A program made the position numbers and the translations under genes. 48,229 nucleotides of DNA. Origin: Hofstenia miamia (Eukaryota; Xenacoelomorpha; Acoela; Hofsteniidae). The notes below the pieces were generated by a model. The model had not been told where the DNA came from. It saw only the letters and a program-made list of their open reading frames with translations, and did not search any database. Location of the stretch: positions 131,697 to 179,925 of the forward strand of contig CABFPE010000758.1 in the NCBI GenBank assembly GCA_900660155.1, given 5' to 3'. Positions 10,295 through 20,003 of this stretch are shown here, one piece after another (position 1 is the stretch's first letter; each line of letters starts with the position of its first letter).

Positions 10295-10682
10295 CAGGGG
10301 GGCAAACGGGTCGACCCAACCCGACCCGATCCGCGGGTTGGGTCAAAGAAAAGTTGGGTTTGGTTGTGGGTCACTCTTGCTCGGGTCGGGTCATAGTCAA
10401 AATTTTGAAAATTTCCGTGTCCGAGAAATGTATAGTTTGGAGGACTTCCCTGAAATATTAGTAGAAAACTAGCCATGCATTTCCATTTAGTATACAATCT
10501 ACTATGTTATATAAAATCTACTCTTAAATTTATGTTAATGACATTGTTTCATGTTAGTTTTGTCAAACATTTGCAAATACAGCTCGGGTTAAAACCATGG
10601 GTCGGGTCGTGGGTCAACATACTATGGGTCGGATTGGGTCGTTTCTCAAAATATGTGACCCGTTTGCCACTCTGTTCATACT
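10287..10682. mobile_element. hAT-type MITE with perfect 8-bp TSD
   Basis: The element is 380 bp (10295-10674) and is flanked by TTCATACT on both sides (10287-10294 and 10675-10682). Its ends are CAGGGGGGCAAACGGG and the inverse of CAGAGTGGCAAACGGG, typical hAT termini starting CAG. The inside holds degenerate GGGTC/GACCC repeats near both ends. The same GGGTC-rich style occurs at the ends of the hAT element 40700-42845, so this is probably a non-autonomous relative. Short open frames inside are products of the GGGTC repeats. It lies in the presumed intron upstream of the microexon. Confidence 0.88.
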
Positions 10683-10770
10683 AACCTTCCTATTTTTGAT
10701 GATGTGTGTTGCTAAAAGGTGAGTGGTCACCTACTTTGCTTCGCTTTAGTTTCTAAATAATGTTTTTCAG

Positions 10771-10794
10771 CTCATTGGATGACGGGACGGATGT
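10771..10794 (+). CDS. Candidate 24-nt cassette microexon
   Basis: A strong acceptor (branch-point-like TTCTAAATAAT, then GTTTTTCAG ending at 10770) and a consensus donor GTAAGT (10795-10800) enclose 24 nt of unusually high GC. Joined to 9122-9230 it encodes the acidic peptide SLDDGTDV in frame. Its length is a multiple of three, so skipping it also keeps the frame with the exon at 20004-20142. This is how alternatively spliced microexons of animal genes behave. No RNA evidence is available here. Confidence 0.5.
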
Positions 10795-10840
10795 GTAAGT
10801 ATATTCTCGCATCGCCACTCACAAATTTGTTTACTATACC

Positions 10841-11854
10841 TGCATGCTTCCATCTTCGGCATGGAGATACTGTTTCATTAATTGTATTTCTCTCTGCACC
10901 CACTTTCCGTTAAAAAACTCATCACTTGCTTTCCTAGCTTACATTTTACGACTGAGTGTTGCTTTATTCTTATGCTAACGATCCCAACCTTAGTTCAATT
11001 ATATTTTAGTGCAATGAATATTAAGCTTACGGTTTATTTTCATTAGTGATGTGTGGGTGGTTTTTCAAAAAACATTTTCTTACTCGTACGCAACCGCACA
11101 CGAAATTTTTTATACGTGCCCGAGAGTGAAGTTTTCCTTGCTACTTCAGAAATTTAAAAACTTTCAATTGAGTTTAGAACACAATGCACGTTCATTGTAA
11201 GTTAATTTTTTAAACTTTTTGTTTACTTTGTTTGTGAAAATATTCTTATTTTAGATATTCATAAACCGAATTGAAAGCTTATCCTTACCAGTCCGTACCC
11301 GTATTACCCGCGCATCACTAGTTTGCATAATCTTTGATGTATTTCTATATAATACATCAAGCCAATCCAGCAAAAATACTATCACAAAATATCTTCTGCT
11401 TAATTTAAACTTGTAGTTTTTCATAGGTGTTTAATTTTAGATATAGGTGCTATTGGCTTTCCATAGTATTTGGCGATTAGTGCTTAAGGTTAATGCATAC
11501 ATTTACTACAAGTTCTAATATATATAAATGCAAATATACCCTATGTGTTTCCATTTAAATAACTATTGCCATGTTTCTGGTTTTTAGAAAAAAAGTGTAC
11601 TAATATCTTCCTGTTATTTCGATTTTCATCAATGAATTAAGTTAAAAATGTTATTCACACAAAACTGGTGAGTGCTATATTTGTCGAGAGTTTTTTCAAA
11701 CATGTTATCAAGTTCGAATAATTAGCAAGGTTGTTGTAGATGTGTGCATACTTTATTAATTATTGTCAGCAACTACAGTTAGGCTCCTGTATCTTTAAAT
11801 TTACCGAAAACTAGTTTGGAAGTTTCGTTTCCAGCTGTTTTTAAAGATTTTTTT
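10841..11854 (+). repeat. 1014-bp inverted repeat, left arm, ending at the gap
   Basis: It is the reverse complement of 20602-21615, with equal length and no difference at the positions I compared. The arm stops in a T run exactly where the N gap starts. It begins 46 bp after the microexon donor, so it is intron sequence of the candidate host gene. Near identity over 1 kb plus the gap edge suggests an assembly overlap placed in the wrong orientation, or a very recent inverted duplication. Confidence 0.9.
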
Positions 11855-12854
11855 NNNNNNNNNNNNNNNNNNNNNNNNNNNNNNNNNNNNNNNNNNNNNN
11901 NNNNNNNNNNNNNNNNNNNNNNNNNNNNNNNNNNNNNNNNNNNNNNNNNNNNNNNNNNNNNNNNNNNNNNNNNNNNNNNNNNNNNNNNNNNNNNNNNNNN
12001 NNNNNNNNNNNNNNNNNNNNNNNNNNNNNNNNNNNNNNNNNNNNNNNNNNNNNNNNNNNNNNNNNNNNNNNNNNNNNNNNNNNNNNNNNNNNNNNNNNNN
12101 NNNNNNNNNNNNNNNNNNNNNNNNNNNNNNNNNNNNNNNNNNNNNNNNNNNNNNNNNNNNNNNNNNNNNNNNNNNNNNNNNNNNNNNNNNNNNNNNNNNN
12201 NNNNNNNNNNNNNNNNNNNNNNNNNNNNNNNNNNNNNNNNNNNNNNNNNNNNNNNNNNNNNNNNNNNNNNNNNNNNNNNNNNNNNNNNNNNNNNNNNNNN
12301 NNNNNNNNNNNNNNNNNNNNNNNNNNNNNNNNNNNNNNNNNNNNNNNNNNNNNNNNNNNNNNNNNNNNNNNNNNNNNNNNNNNNNNNNNNNNNNNNNNNN
12401 NNNNNNNNNNNNNNNNNNNNNNNNNNNNNNNNNNNNNNNNNNNNNNNNNNNNNNNNNNNNNNNNNNNNNNNNNNNNNNNNNNNNNNNNNNNNNNNNNNNN
12501 NNNNNNNNNNNNNNNNNNNNNNNNNNNNNNNNNNNNNNNNNNNNNNNNNNNNNNNNNNNNNNNNNNNNNNNNNNNNNNNNNNNNNNNNNNNNNNNNNNNN
12601 NNNNNNNNNNNNNNNNNNNNNNNNNNNNNNNNNNNNNNNNNNNNNNNNNNNNNNNNNNNNNNNNNNNNNNNNNNNNNNNNNNNNNNNNNNNNNNNNNNNN
12701 NNNNNNNNNNNNNNNNNNNNNNNNNNNNNNNNNNNNNNNNNNNNNNNNNNNNNNNNNNNNNNNNNNNNNNNNNNNNNNNNNNNNNNNNNNNNNNNNNNNN
12801 NNNNNNNNNNNNNNNNNNNNNNNNNNNNNNNNNNNNNNNNNNNNNNNNNNNNNN
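11855..12854. other. Assembly gap of 1000 N
   Basis: Exactly 1000 N, probably a scaffolding gap of unknown true length. Open frames reported across it have no meaning. Confidence 0.97.
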
Positions 12855-13119
12855 ATCCATTTAAATTCTATGCGTTGATTATGTATGAACAAGACATATC
12901 TGTGAATACAACATCCAATCGAACTACTTTAACATTTTAAGGAAAATAATTTTGGAAAAATATTTTCTTTTTTCTTTAATGTAATGCTAAAATTTTTAAT
13001 GAGACCTGTACCTGTCTACCTGACGTGAAACAGACATTGATTCACAATATTTAAAGATTTAATTCTCTCTTTAACCAAATTGTGATTAACTTTATTCATT
13101 CTTGATATTTTTATATAGA
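12855..13119. other. Unassigned sequence right of the gap
   Basis: The first 85 bases are open on the plus strand up to a TAA near 12940 (ends with VNTTSNRTTLTF), which could be the tail of a reading frame lost in the gap. The rest is AT-rich with nothing recognisable. Confidence 0.3.
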
Positions 13120-13376
13120 CCTCTAGAGGTTTTCTAAAAAATGCAAAAAATTGCTCGAAAAGATATTGATACATAGTTAAAAAAGGGGTATAATTGAATA
13201 ATTATTTATACAGGTATGGCCGCAGTTTTTTTGACCAATGGCTGCCAAATCCAGAATTTCTAAAAAACGCCTTTTTTCTTATCAAAATCAATAGAAAAGT
13301 GTAAAAAGTCATTGAAAAATGATTATTATTAGAAACCCGTATATACACAACCCTGCTTTTCTTTACTACTCACACT
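13120..13376 (+). repeat. Dispersed repeat, copy 1 (inverted partner at 47751)
   Basis: About 250 bp match the reverse complement of 47751-47985 with scattered substitutions. Similarity stops sharply at TTTACTACT on the inner side. Inside are facing TATAC(G/A)GGT words (about 13210 and 13340) that could be ends of a small MITE. This copy lies directly 5' of the LINE reading frame at 13429. Confidence 0.8.
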
Positions 13377-13428
13377 TGAATTTCAAATTTTCATTGTAAG
13401 TGAATCCACTGCGAAAATATTTTGCCTT

Positions 13429-13635
13429 TTGTTTTCTCATACACTAAAATTCATAGCTACTTTAATCCTTATGAGATCAGGTGATGTTCAGAAGAACCCA
13501 GGTCCAAAAATTTTAGATAGCAATGAGCTAAAATCATTAGCCAGTAAATTTAAGAGAAATATTAAGATAGTCAGCCTAAATACAAGGATTGTATCTGCCC
13601 ACCACTTTGAGCGAAAGAAATTTATGAAAGCTTAG
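13429..13635 (+). CDS. LINE ORF2 N terminus: 2A-like motif and start of endonuclease
   Basis: The frame opens with a hydrophobic stretch (LKFIATLILMRS), then GDVQKNPGP at 13480-13506. This fits the 2A ribosome-skipping consensus D-(V/I)-E-x-N-P-G-P except Q for E. Next comes KIVSLNTRIVSAHHFERKKF, the beginning of an apurinic-like endonuclease (normally N-x-R-S-L). Animal CR1-like LINEs are known to carry 2A sequences at this position, where they separate a short leader peptide from the enzyme. The frame stops at 13635 and resumes in another frame. Confidence 0.75.
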   Translation: MFSHTLKFIATLILMRSGDVQKNPGPKILDSNELKSLASKFKRNIKIVSLNTRIVSAHHFERKKFMKA

Positions 13636-13756
13636 GCAGTAACACAATTTTTGCTTTCCCCGAAACATTGTTAGAGCCAAATACGCCATGCGACCTTTTC
13701 AACGTTAACAAAAAGGAATTTAAAACAAACATAGAGGTAGCAGAGGAGGTGGATTA

Positions 13757-13969
13757 ATGTTGCTAATCCCTGTATATATGAGTCCCATCCGATACAATAC
13801 CCTTGAAGAAGATCATTACCATTTTGAAACACTTTGGGTAGAACTTAAAGGCATCAACAAATGCAATATGAAGGCAATAGTCAATTTAAGTTATTCTCCC
13901 AAAAAACAATACAGTAAAGAGTTTATTCGGTTCAAAAGAAATGAACTGCAAAATGCTGTCTTCAAGTAG
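13757..13969 (+). pseudogene. LINE endonuclease middle fragment
   Basis: HFETLWVELKG and IVNLSYSPKK correspond to the 'W-V-E-L...Y-R-P-P' part of the endonuclease. Directly after, in another frame, LLGDHNINYL (about 13980) is the expected 'G-D-F-N' motif with H replacing F. Confidence 0.7.
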
Positions 13970-14031
13970 TAGTATAATATTATTAGGTGACCATAACATC
14001 AATTACTTAACTGCCAACGAATCACACTATA

Positions 14032-14628
14032 TTGATAGCATGTGCAACGAATTCTAGAATAAGAACAAGAGAAAATTCCTTAATAGATTATTTTATAACA
14101 AACATTGAAGATCGCAAATTTGGTACCTACATGTTCAATTCGTTTTTCGATCATAATTTAGCCCTACACATTACACAAGATGTAAGTAAAGGTAACAAGC
14201 AGAAACGAATATTCTCTCGTAGTTTCGCCAATTTTAATGAAAAACCTTTCTTTGAGCATCTAAAAAATGTGACCTGGGACCATGTTTATACATTGAAAGA
14301 ATCAAGTACCATGATAAAGTTTCTCTTAATGCAATTAAACTGTTGTCTAAATAAATTAGCACCCTACAAGGTTAAGTTTATTAAGACTGAAAGACCTACC
14401 AAGTTGCGTAATAGTCAAATTGAAGCTTTGGAAATAAAAAAAGAGGTGTGGGAATCCCTTTGTAATGATCATACATTAGTCAATGTAGATCTTAATAAAG
14501 ACATTAAAGCCCAAGTTTGCAAACTAAAGCGCAATCAAAAAGAACAGCAAGCTACGAATTTTTATGCTAAATTAAGTCAAGCTAAAAATCGTTGGATGTT
14601 CTTAAATAAGTTCCTAAATAGAGATTAG
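14032..14628 (+). CDS. LINE ORF2 endonuclease end and linker, partial
   Basis: A 198-codon frame without stops. Near its start, RENSLIDYFITN and FFDHNLALHI correspond to the last endonuclease blocks (S-x-I-D-x-I-x-T-N ... S-D-H). The remainder is a basic, helical linker (ANFNEKPFFEHL, VWESLCNDH, AKNRWMFLNKFLN) typical of the stretch before the reverse transcriptase. It ends at a stop at 14626-14628, after which the frame continues at lower quality. Confidence 0.75.
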   Translation: MIACATNSRIRTRENSLIDYFITNIEDRKFGTYMFNSFFDHNLALHITQDVSKGNKQKRIFSRSFANFNEKPFFEHLKNVTWDHVYTLKESSTMIKFLLMQLNCCLNKLAPYKVKFIKTERPTKLRNSQIEALEIKKEVWESLCNDHTLVNVDLNKDIKAQVCKLKRNQKEQQATNFYAKLSQAKNRWMFLNKFLNRD

Positions 14629-14799
14629 AACCTGAATAGCAATATAGAGGAAATCAATATTGACAACAAAATGGTAACAAACACCATGTCGCTTGCCAAT
14701 CATATGAATCTAGTTTTTAAAAATATTGGAGAGTATACGGGTAAATTATTGTCTCAAATGAATAACAGAGCAATTAGAAAACAGTTTTTGTTTTAGATT

Positions 14800-15579
14800 T
14801 ATAAGTGATCAAGAACTAGTTAAAATTGTACAAAAACTAGATCCTAGTATATCAAGTGGTAGTTCAGGGGTACCAATATTTATCATAAAGAACTATATCA
14901 AGCACTTTGCTGAACATTTATGCTTCGCATTTAATTATGCATTTACGTACGTATATTTATCCAACATGTTTAAAAAGGGCGGACATCACTCCAATTTTTA
15001 AAAAAGGTGGTCCGAAAATCTGTACCAACTATAGGCCTATGCAGTAACTAGCCCATTTTCTAAGATATTTGAGAGACTAATCAGTAATCAAATATATTAT
15101 TTCTCAAAGCAATTTGATATATTATCTCCAAAGCAGTTCGAATTTCGAGAAGGGTTTAGCACAACTGTATTTTATCAAAAGCATCCGTTTTTAGCAATAT
15201 TAGTAACAGCGTAGCCCTACTTGATCCTAGTAAGTCGTTTAATAGCTTGGATCACAATATTTTAGAAACAAAGCTACAGAGTTATGGATTTGACAATGAG
15301 TAAAAATAAATAAACATTTATTCCAATTATATTCTGACTAACAAAGGTGGGCTACAGGGTAGTGTCCTGGAACCAATACTGTTTAGCTTGTATGTGAATG
15401 GCATATCCAACTATATTAAGGAAGACCAAATTATTCAATATGCTGATGACATTAGCATGATATATCAGCATAAGAGACCAATAATTGCAACAAGAAACCT
15501 GCAAAAAAGCACAGAAAAGGTTATCCAGTATTTCGAACTAAACATGTTGACTATGAACAAAAATAAGACATTTCAATAA
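14800..15579 (+). pseudogene. LINE reverse transcriptase domain, broken
   Basis: Pieces in different frames give the fingers and palm in order: ADITPIFKKGG and NYRPM (about 14970-15040), FERLISNQIYYF, SKSFNSLDHNIL (about 15230), GGLQGSVLEPILFSLYVNGI (about 15350), and IIQYADDISMIY with the catalytic YADD at 15439-15450, followed by LNMLTMNKNKT. The E for G in 'G-S-V-L-G-P' and several frameshifts show decay. Confidence 0.8.
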
Positions 15580-15947
15580 ACATGTATAACGCATCTCCCA
15601 TCACTCCAGCAGCACCAGTAATCTGGACGTGGTCATTCACAGCAACCTAGACTTCAGGGAATTCATGGATGGTAAGATCAAAAAATGGCAGCTGCAATAA
15701 GTTATCTGAAACAAGTTAGAAGTGTCACACAAAATAAATCAGCAATCTATATATTTGTTGTTAGCAATTATACATGTGTTTGTACCCTTTTAAATAATTT
15801 AAGTATGTCTAATAAGGAGAGAATAAATAGGCTTTTTAACTCGTCTATTAGTATAATACAGAATCAATAGCCAACAGACAGGTGCAAAGCTGCAATCATT
15901 AGCGATTTTATCTCCAGAATTTAACATAAATTATCAGTTTAGTAAAC

Positions 15948-16220
15948 TTGTTTAAATACATAAATAACATATCTGAAGGAAATAGCTTCCTGAAGGCCTT
16001 CATCAAATACAATAGAAGAGCAAACACGTGTATTAACAAGGTACAAACTAAAAACAAATTCTGGAAAAATTCATTTACCACTACCACTTGCTCTATGTGG
16101 AATAAGCTCCTAATCAACATCCACAAAGTAAAACATGTAAACTTATTTAAAAAGCTAATCAAGCATAATCTACTTAGCAAACAAAATATATTTGGCATCT
16201 CAAAAAAATTTAACGTATGA
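15948..16220 (+). pseudogene. LINE ORF2 C-terminal segment
   Basis: The 90-codon frame contains TTTTCSMWNKLLINIHKVKHVNLFKKLIK, the usual last block of CR1-like ORF2 ('W-N-x-L-P...F-K-x-x-L-K'). The 3' UTR follows. Confidence 0.65.
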
Positions 16221-16346
16221 GAAATTTCTAGCAGTATTCTTGTTTTCATATTTTTTTATTGTAAATATCATGTGTTTGTTTTTTTCAATAGTTTTTTTAT
16301 TGGTAATTTTGTGGCTTAGTTTGTAGTATTTGTTATTTGTATGGGT

Positions 16347-16373
16347 TTATATATATATATATATATATATATT
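16347..16373. repeat. TA microsatellite in LINE 3' UTR
   Basis: An uninterrupted run of about 13 TA units. Confidence 0.8.
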
Positions 16374-16444
16374 GCTTGTAAATACGTAGTAAATATGTAT
16401 GCATACCTAATGTATGGCAAATTTGCAAACAATAAAGCTATTAA

Positions 16445-16711
16445 AGATTAGATTATTCAAATGAATCATCCCCCGAAATTTACTTAATGCAATTTGGGAC
16501 ATTGGCTTTAACAAACTCAAAATTTTCATACAATCAAATGCCTAAAATTGTGAAATATTTAAGTGGTGAAATCAACCCTGTAGTTGATGGAGATCCCATT
16601 TTACAAAGTGTGGGAGATCAGGAAGTAGCGTACTTGTCTTCAGTTGAAGTTAGAAGCGACTATATTATAGACATTTGCTACGATTTCGAAAAAAAGTTGT
16701 ATATTTGTTAA
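16445..16711 (+). CDS. Small unrecognised reading frame
   Basis: The frame opens after a stop near 16444 and an in-frame ATG lies at 16487 (74 codons from there). It contains MPKIVKYLSGEINPVVDGD and ends YDFEKKLYIC. The mix of acidic and hydrophobic residues looks more protein-like than the surrounding AT-driven frames, but I recognise no family. It starts where the LINE 3' end finishes, so the LINE may have inserted into or just upstream of it. It is followed 41 bp later by another small plus-strand frame. Confidence 0.3.
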   Translation, partial: RLDYSNESSPEIYLMQFGTLALTNSKFSYNQMPKIVKYLSGEINPVVDGDPILQSVGDQEVAYLSSVEVRSDYIIDICYDFEKKLYIC

Positions 16712-16751
16712 ATAAAAATGCTTTATAATCCAAATATTTAACGAGAGTAAC

Positions 16752-16931
16752 ATGGAAAAGTTGGACCCTAACTATCAAAATGAAATTATACAAATTCTCT
16801 ATTTATTAGTAATTAGCCATTTTAATCATAGTAATATTTTATTTTCAAACATACGCGAAGAAATAATTAAAAAACTTGAATCTCAATATAAATGGGCTAT
16901 TAATGTTTCTAATGAAATTGTACTGCTTTGA
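16752..16931 (+). CDS. Small unrecognised reading frame, helical
   Basis: It has 59 codons from an ATG, starting MEKLDPNYQNEIIQ, with likely amphipathic helices (IREEIIKKLESQYKWAI). It lies 41 bp after the stop of the previous small frame and on the same strand. No family is recognised. Close packing without introns resembles a compact, virus-like or transposon-like gene block, but that is only an impression. Confidence 0.3.
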   Translation: MEKLDPNYQNEIIQILYLLVISHFNHSNILFSNIREEIIKKLESQYKWAINVSNEIVLL

Positions 16932-17371
16932 AAAGATGCATTTATAAATCAATCCCAAGTCCTAAACAGTTAATTCAAATAAATTCAAATAAATTTTATA
17001 AAATTGCGAAATACTTCCACCTTATAATTACATTCGAAATTGTAAGAAATCTCTAAATATAGTATATCGTATCCTAATGTTATTTCAAAGAAACGTCTGG
17101 GAGTAAACGGCAAAAATGCTTGGCTAAGTAAAATCATAATTTTGTTTTGTTTCATTAATAACAAATCTTAGTGTTATGAAAATAAACCTTAAAAGTATTT
17201 TTCTTATAAGATAAGACTAACATTTTAATAATGCCGATAGTACTTAGCTAAAAAAACCGAACTCTTGAAAATCGATACGCATTACCGATCACCTGTAGAA
17301 ATGTTGTTTACACATTTTGCCTCAAAACAATACAATGTTTTCAATATAGAAGAACAATTCTGTGAATTATT

Positions 17372-17611
17372 GACTTAGTTGGGTTAAAAAGTCCCTTAAC
17401 ACCTGAAAGATTCCTCTCTACTTTACATATCGATATTTCTACTGGTTTATCATGTGCTAATATAGATGTAAAAGTATCATCAGCATACCGCACCATCCAT
17501 CAACCGTTGTTTACGGCACAATTTACATCAACTGCACATAGAGAAAACAATGGATATAAGAGTAGTTTGTGGCACGTCTTTATATTCCTTACTAAATTGA
17601 AAAAAAACTGA
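17372..17611 (+). pseudogene. Unrecognised frame without ATG, possibly frameshifted
   Basis: Eighty codons are open from GAC at 17372, containing SPLTPERFLSTLHIDISTG and SLWHVFIFLTKLKKN. An upstream frame one base out (about 17300-17370, FTHFASKQYNVFNIEEQFCE) reads as its natural N-terminal extension, suggesting a single frameshift near 17371. Residue composition is protein-like (His, Thr, Ser, Ala above the AT background). I do not recognise the family. Confidence 0.35.
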
Positions 17612-18213
17612 AGACCTCATTAAATTAAAATTCTTTGAAATCTTATGTATTTTAGTTTAATAATCAATGTAATCAAATACCTTTAATGTTGAATTATAGA
17701 GGTTTTGTTATCGAGATAAGATCTACACTTTTTAGTAGTAAAAAGTACTGAATTCAGGTGGCAGGCGCGATCCTAAAAAATGTTCGGGCCGAGGCGGTTA
17801 TTTTTTCACTAATATATAAAACGAATATATATTTCCAAGATATATAAAATCTAATCATATCTTGCAAAAATTGCAATGATTACTGAGGCCCTACACAAAA
17901 ACTGGAAGTTGAAATTTGTAAGCATGAGAGCTGGTCTTTATTCATGGGTTTGCGGAAAATTTTTTGAAAAACGCTTTTTACTTATGCAAGCTAAAAAATG
18001 CATTAACCGATTTTGAAAAAGGGAGGCAACCATCCCTCCCCTACAAAAGCGTCTGTGGAGGGGCTATACAAAATTCGAATGGACTGTTCGCAAAATTGAA
18101 TTGCCAGAAATATAACTTACGTTAGGCAAATAATAATTAAATGTTTTCGAAAAAAGTTGAAAGAATTGATAATGCGGTAGTTACAATACTTTTGTAGGCT
18201 GCCTTGTTCGTAA

Positions 18214-18441
18214 ATGGAGATATCATTTACCAATTTAACCACGGTCGAATCAGAATTTATTATTTTGCAGTTATTAATGACAAAATTCAAGACTAGCAAT
18301 AAATTTTTTATAAATTTAATACAACATGTGGAAATGTCTGAAGATTCACTTCACTTATTGATTTTTAATTTATGGTTTCAAAAAGAAAATGAAAAAAATG
18401 GATTGGAGAAACCATTGGTAAAGGCACACAGGGTTCACTGA
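18214..18441 (+). CDS. Small unrecognised helical reading frame
   Basis: It has 75 codons from an ATG that directly follows an in-frame stop. It contains VESEFIILQLLMTKFKTSN and HLLIFNLWFQKENEK, both probably amphipathic helices, and a basic tail. No signal peptide and no known motif. It is the fourth of four small plus-strand frames between 16445 and 18441. Confidence 0.3.
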   Translation: MEISFTNLTTVESEFIILQLLMTKFKTSNKFFINLIQHVEMSEDSLHLLIFNLWFQKENEKNGLEKPLVKAHRVH

Positions 18442-18896
18442 TAAAGTTAATGTGTCCATTAACACTTAAATTTTCCATGACTTACACGCTTTGTGTCATT
18501 ATAAATTCAATTTTTCCTATACCTACTTAGTGTACTAAATATTGATGATGTGCATTGATTTTATGCGGTTATCAATTCAACGTCGATATATTTCCTTAAA
18601 CTTTTTTAGCTTCAGCCTAAATTTCAGTGATGAAGTTGTCGAGCAAATAAGCACAGCACAAAATGTTGATTAAATATTTGCTTTGTAGCATTAACAGGAG
18701 GCATGCAAATTTCAAACCATAAACACTCAATATCTCTCAATGATCTTAAATCAGGACAAATTCGTTATATAGTAGCACGTAAACAGTGTTGTGACCAAAC
18801 GTGTTTCTTGAGGTTAATTGTACTGCTTGGATAAATGATCATGCAATTCCCTATCAAAACTTTTGTTAATTGGAGATGTTTTTAAAACCTGCTGTA
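18442..18896. other. AT-rich stretch, nothing recognised
   Basis: I see no frames, repeats or sites here that I would support. Confidence 0.4.
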
Positions 18897-19175
18897 CTAT
18901 ATGAATATTTCAGACAATTTGGAATTAAGTTTCTTGCATTCATTAAAAATAAAGTTCAAGGACTTGGCAATTAAATTAGTTGTAACTAAAACTAAGTTAT
19001 TAAGTGCCCATGAAGGAATACGAGAAGGACCATTCGGTTTAATAGACTTAAGTCGAGTGATTACCTTGATAAGTTTATATCTAGCATAATTGCGAAAGCT
19101 AGATTCATGAGAACTACAATAGTCAATTTGTTGAATTACATTCGAGATAAAGTTCATATTTACGAAGATTACCAA
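18897..19175 (-). pseudogene. LINE reverse transcriptase fragment, minus strand
   Basis: In the 92-codon minus-strand frame the segment VITRLKSIKPNGPSRIPSWAL corresponds to the 'L-K-x-x-K-S-x-G-P-D-G-I-P' block at the start of non-LTR reverse transcriptases, followed by IAKSLNFIFNEC. Neither the catalytic palm nor an endonuclease is adjacent, so it is a short dead fragment. It lies about 0.8 kb past the 3' end of the candidate host gene. Confidence 0.6.
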
Positions 19176-19966
19176 AGTAATATATAGGAGGTTAGAGATG
19201 TCGACGTCAATTTTCGTTCAATTATTTACTACAATAATCTTAAAAATATTTTATGGTATGTTGTTAGGCTAGTGAGTAATTCACATTGTAATAAAAACAA
19301 ATGACGGCATAAATATATTTGACGCAACTTCATGAGCAAATGGAAGTTAGTTTGTATCATGGTGTGTTGTATCTCATTGGAGAGAACTTCTTCATCTTTG
19401 ACCAGTTAGACTGAATTTGGGGACTAGGGTTCTTCAGAGTGGTGTATGTCAGGGGCCTTATTCATTGGTTGTTGAAGAAGTCTTTCCAGTGGAGATAAAC
19501 CAGTGGGCGCTAACCAAGGACTTGACCATATTGACTAAATTTGCTTAGTTAAAATCCTTGTTTAAGCGAAAAATATTATAAAAATTATTGAAATTTATCT
19601 TAAAAAATACATTGAAATCTTGACCCAAAATGCAGTTTTCACTTTAGAAATAAAATGACACATTATTGCGAACTCCAACTCATAGTAAAGGATGCAAAGT
19701 TTCATTTTGCGTGAAATAAAATCCATTGATGTTAATATCTAAAAATGTTGATACCGATGTATTATGTTCGAAAAAAATTCCAAATTGATTTTGTTATTGT
19801 ACTTAAACTTAAACATGTATTTATAAGGAAAAGGCCGCCATTTATCTACATATGAAATCTGGTATACAAAATCGATAATTACATTTTCAGTACATACACC
19901 TCCTTTGATTGGCGGCAGGCCACAGGACCCATTAACAAATTAGTTGAAATTCATTAAGTTAATGAC

Positions 19967-19972
19967 TTTAAT
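19967..19972 (-). promoter_or_regulatory. Candidate polyadenylation signal ATTAAA
   Basis: ATTAAA on the minus strand, about 32 nt after the stop codon of the terminal exon at 20004-20142. This is a common variant of the animal AATAAA signal. Confidence 0.4.
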
Positions 19973-20003
19973 AAAAACATCGAAACTAAAGATGAAAATA
20001 CAA

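Larger units (their letters stand above)
13377..16445 (+). mobile_element. CR1/L2-like LINE, broken ORF2 with N-terminal 2A-like motif
   Basis: A run of plus-strand frames covers a non-LTR retrotransposon ORF2 in order: 2A-like motif, endonuclease, linker, reverse transcriptase with YADD at 15439-15450, and a C-terminal tail (SMWNKLLIN at about 16090). Stops and frameshifts occur between all parts, so it is inactive. An AATAAA lies near 16430 and a TA microsatellite at 16347-16373 in the 3' UTR. No ORF1 is visible upstream. If the piece 12855-21615 is misoriented, the element is antisense to the host gene and beyond its 3' end. Confidence 0.85.

Noticed and set aside
10214..10684. Five overlapping short frames rich in Gly/Arg/Pro
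   Set aside because: They arise from GGGTC repeats within a non-coding MITE.
11801..12940. Three long open frames across the centre
   Set aside because: They run through the 1000-N gap and carry no sequence information.
18117..18299. Minus-strand exon ending at a GTAAGT near 18112
   Set aside because: The donor is good, but no acceptor is visible upstream, the frame looks AT-driven and it is antisense to a better frame at 18214-18441.
19340..19560. Plus-strand reverse transcriptase piece (GVCQGP-like)
   Set aside because: Only a few residues resemble the 'G-V-x-Q-G' block, with no neighbouring motifs; not enough to call.
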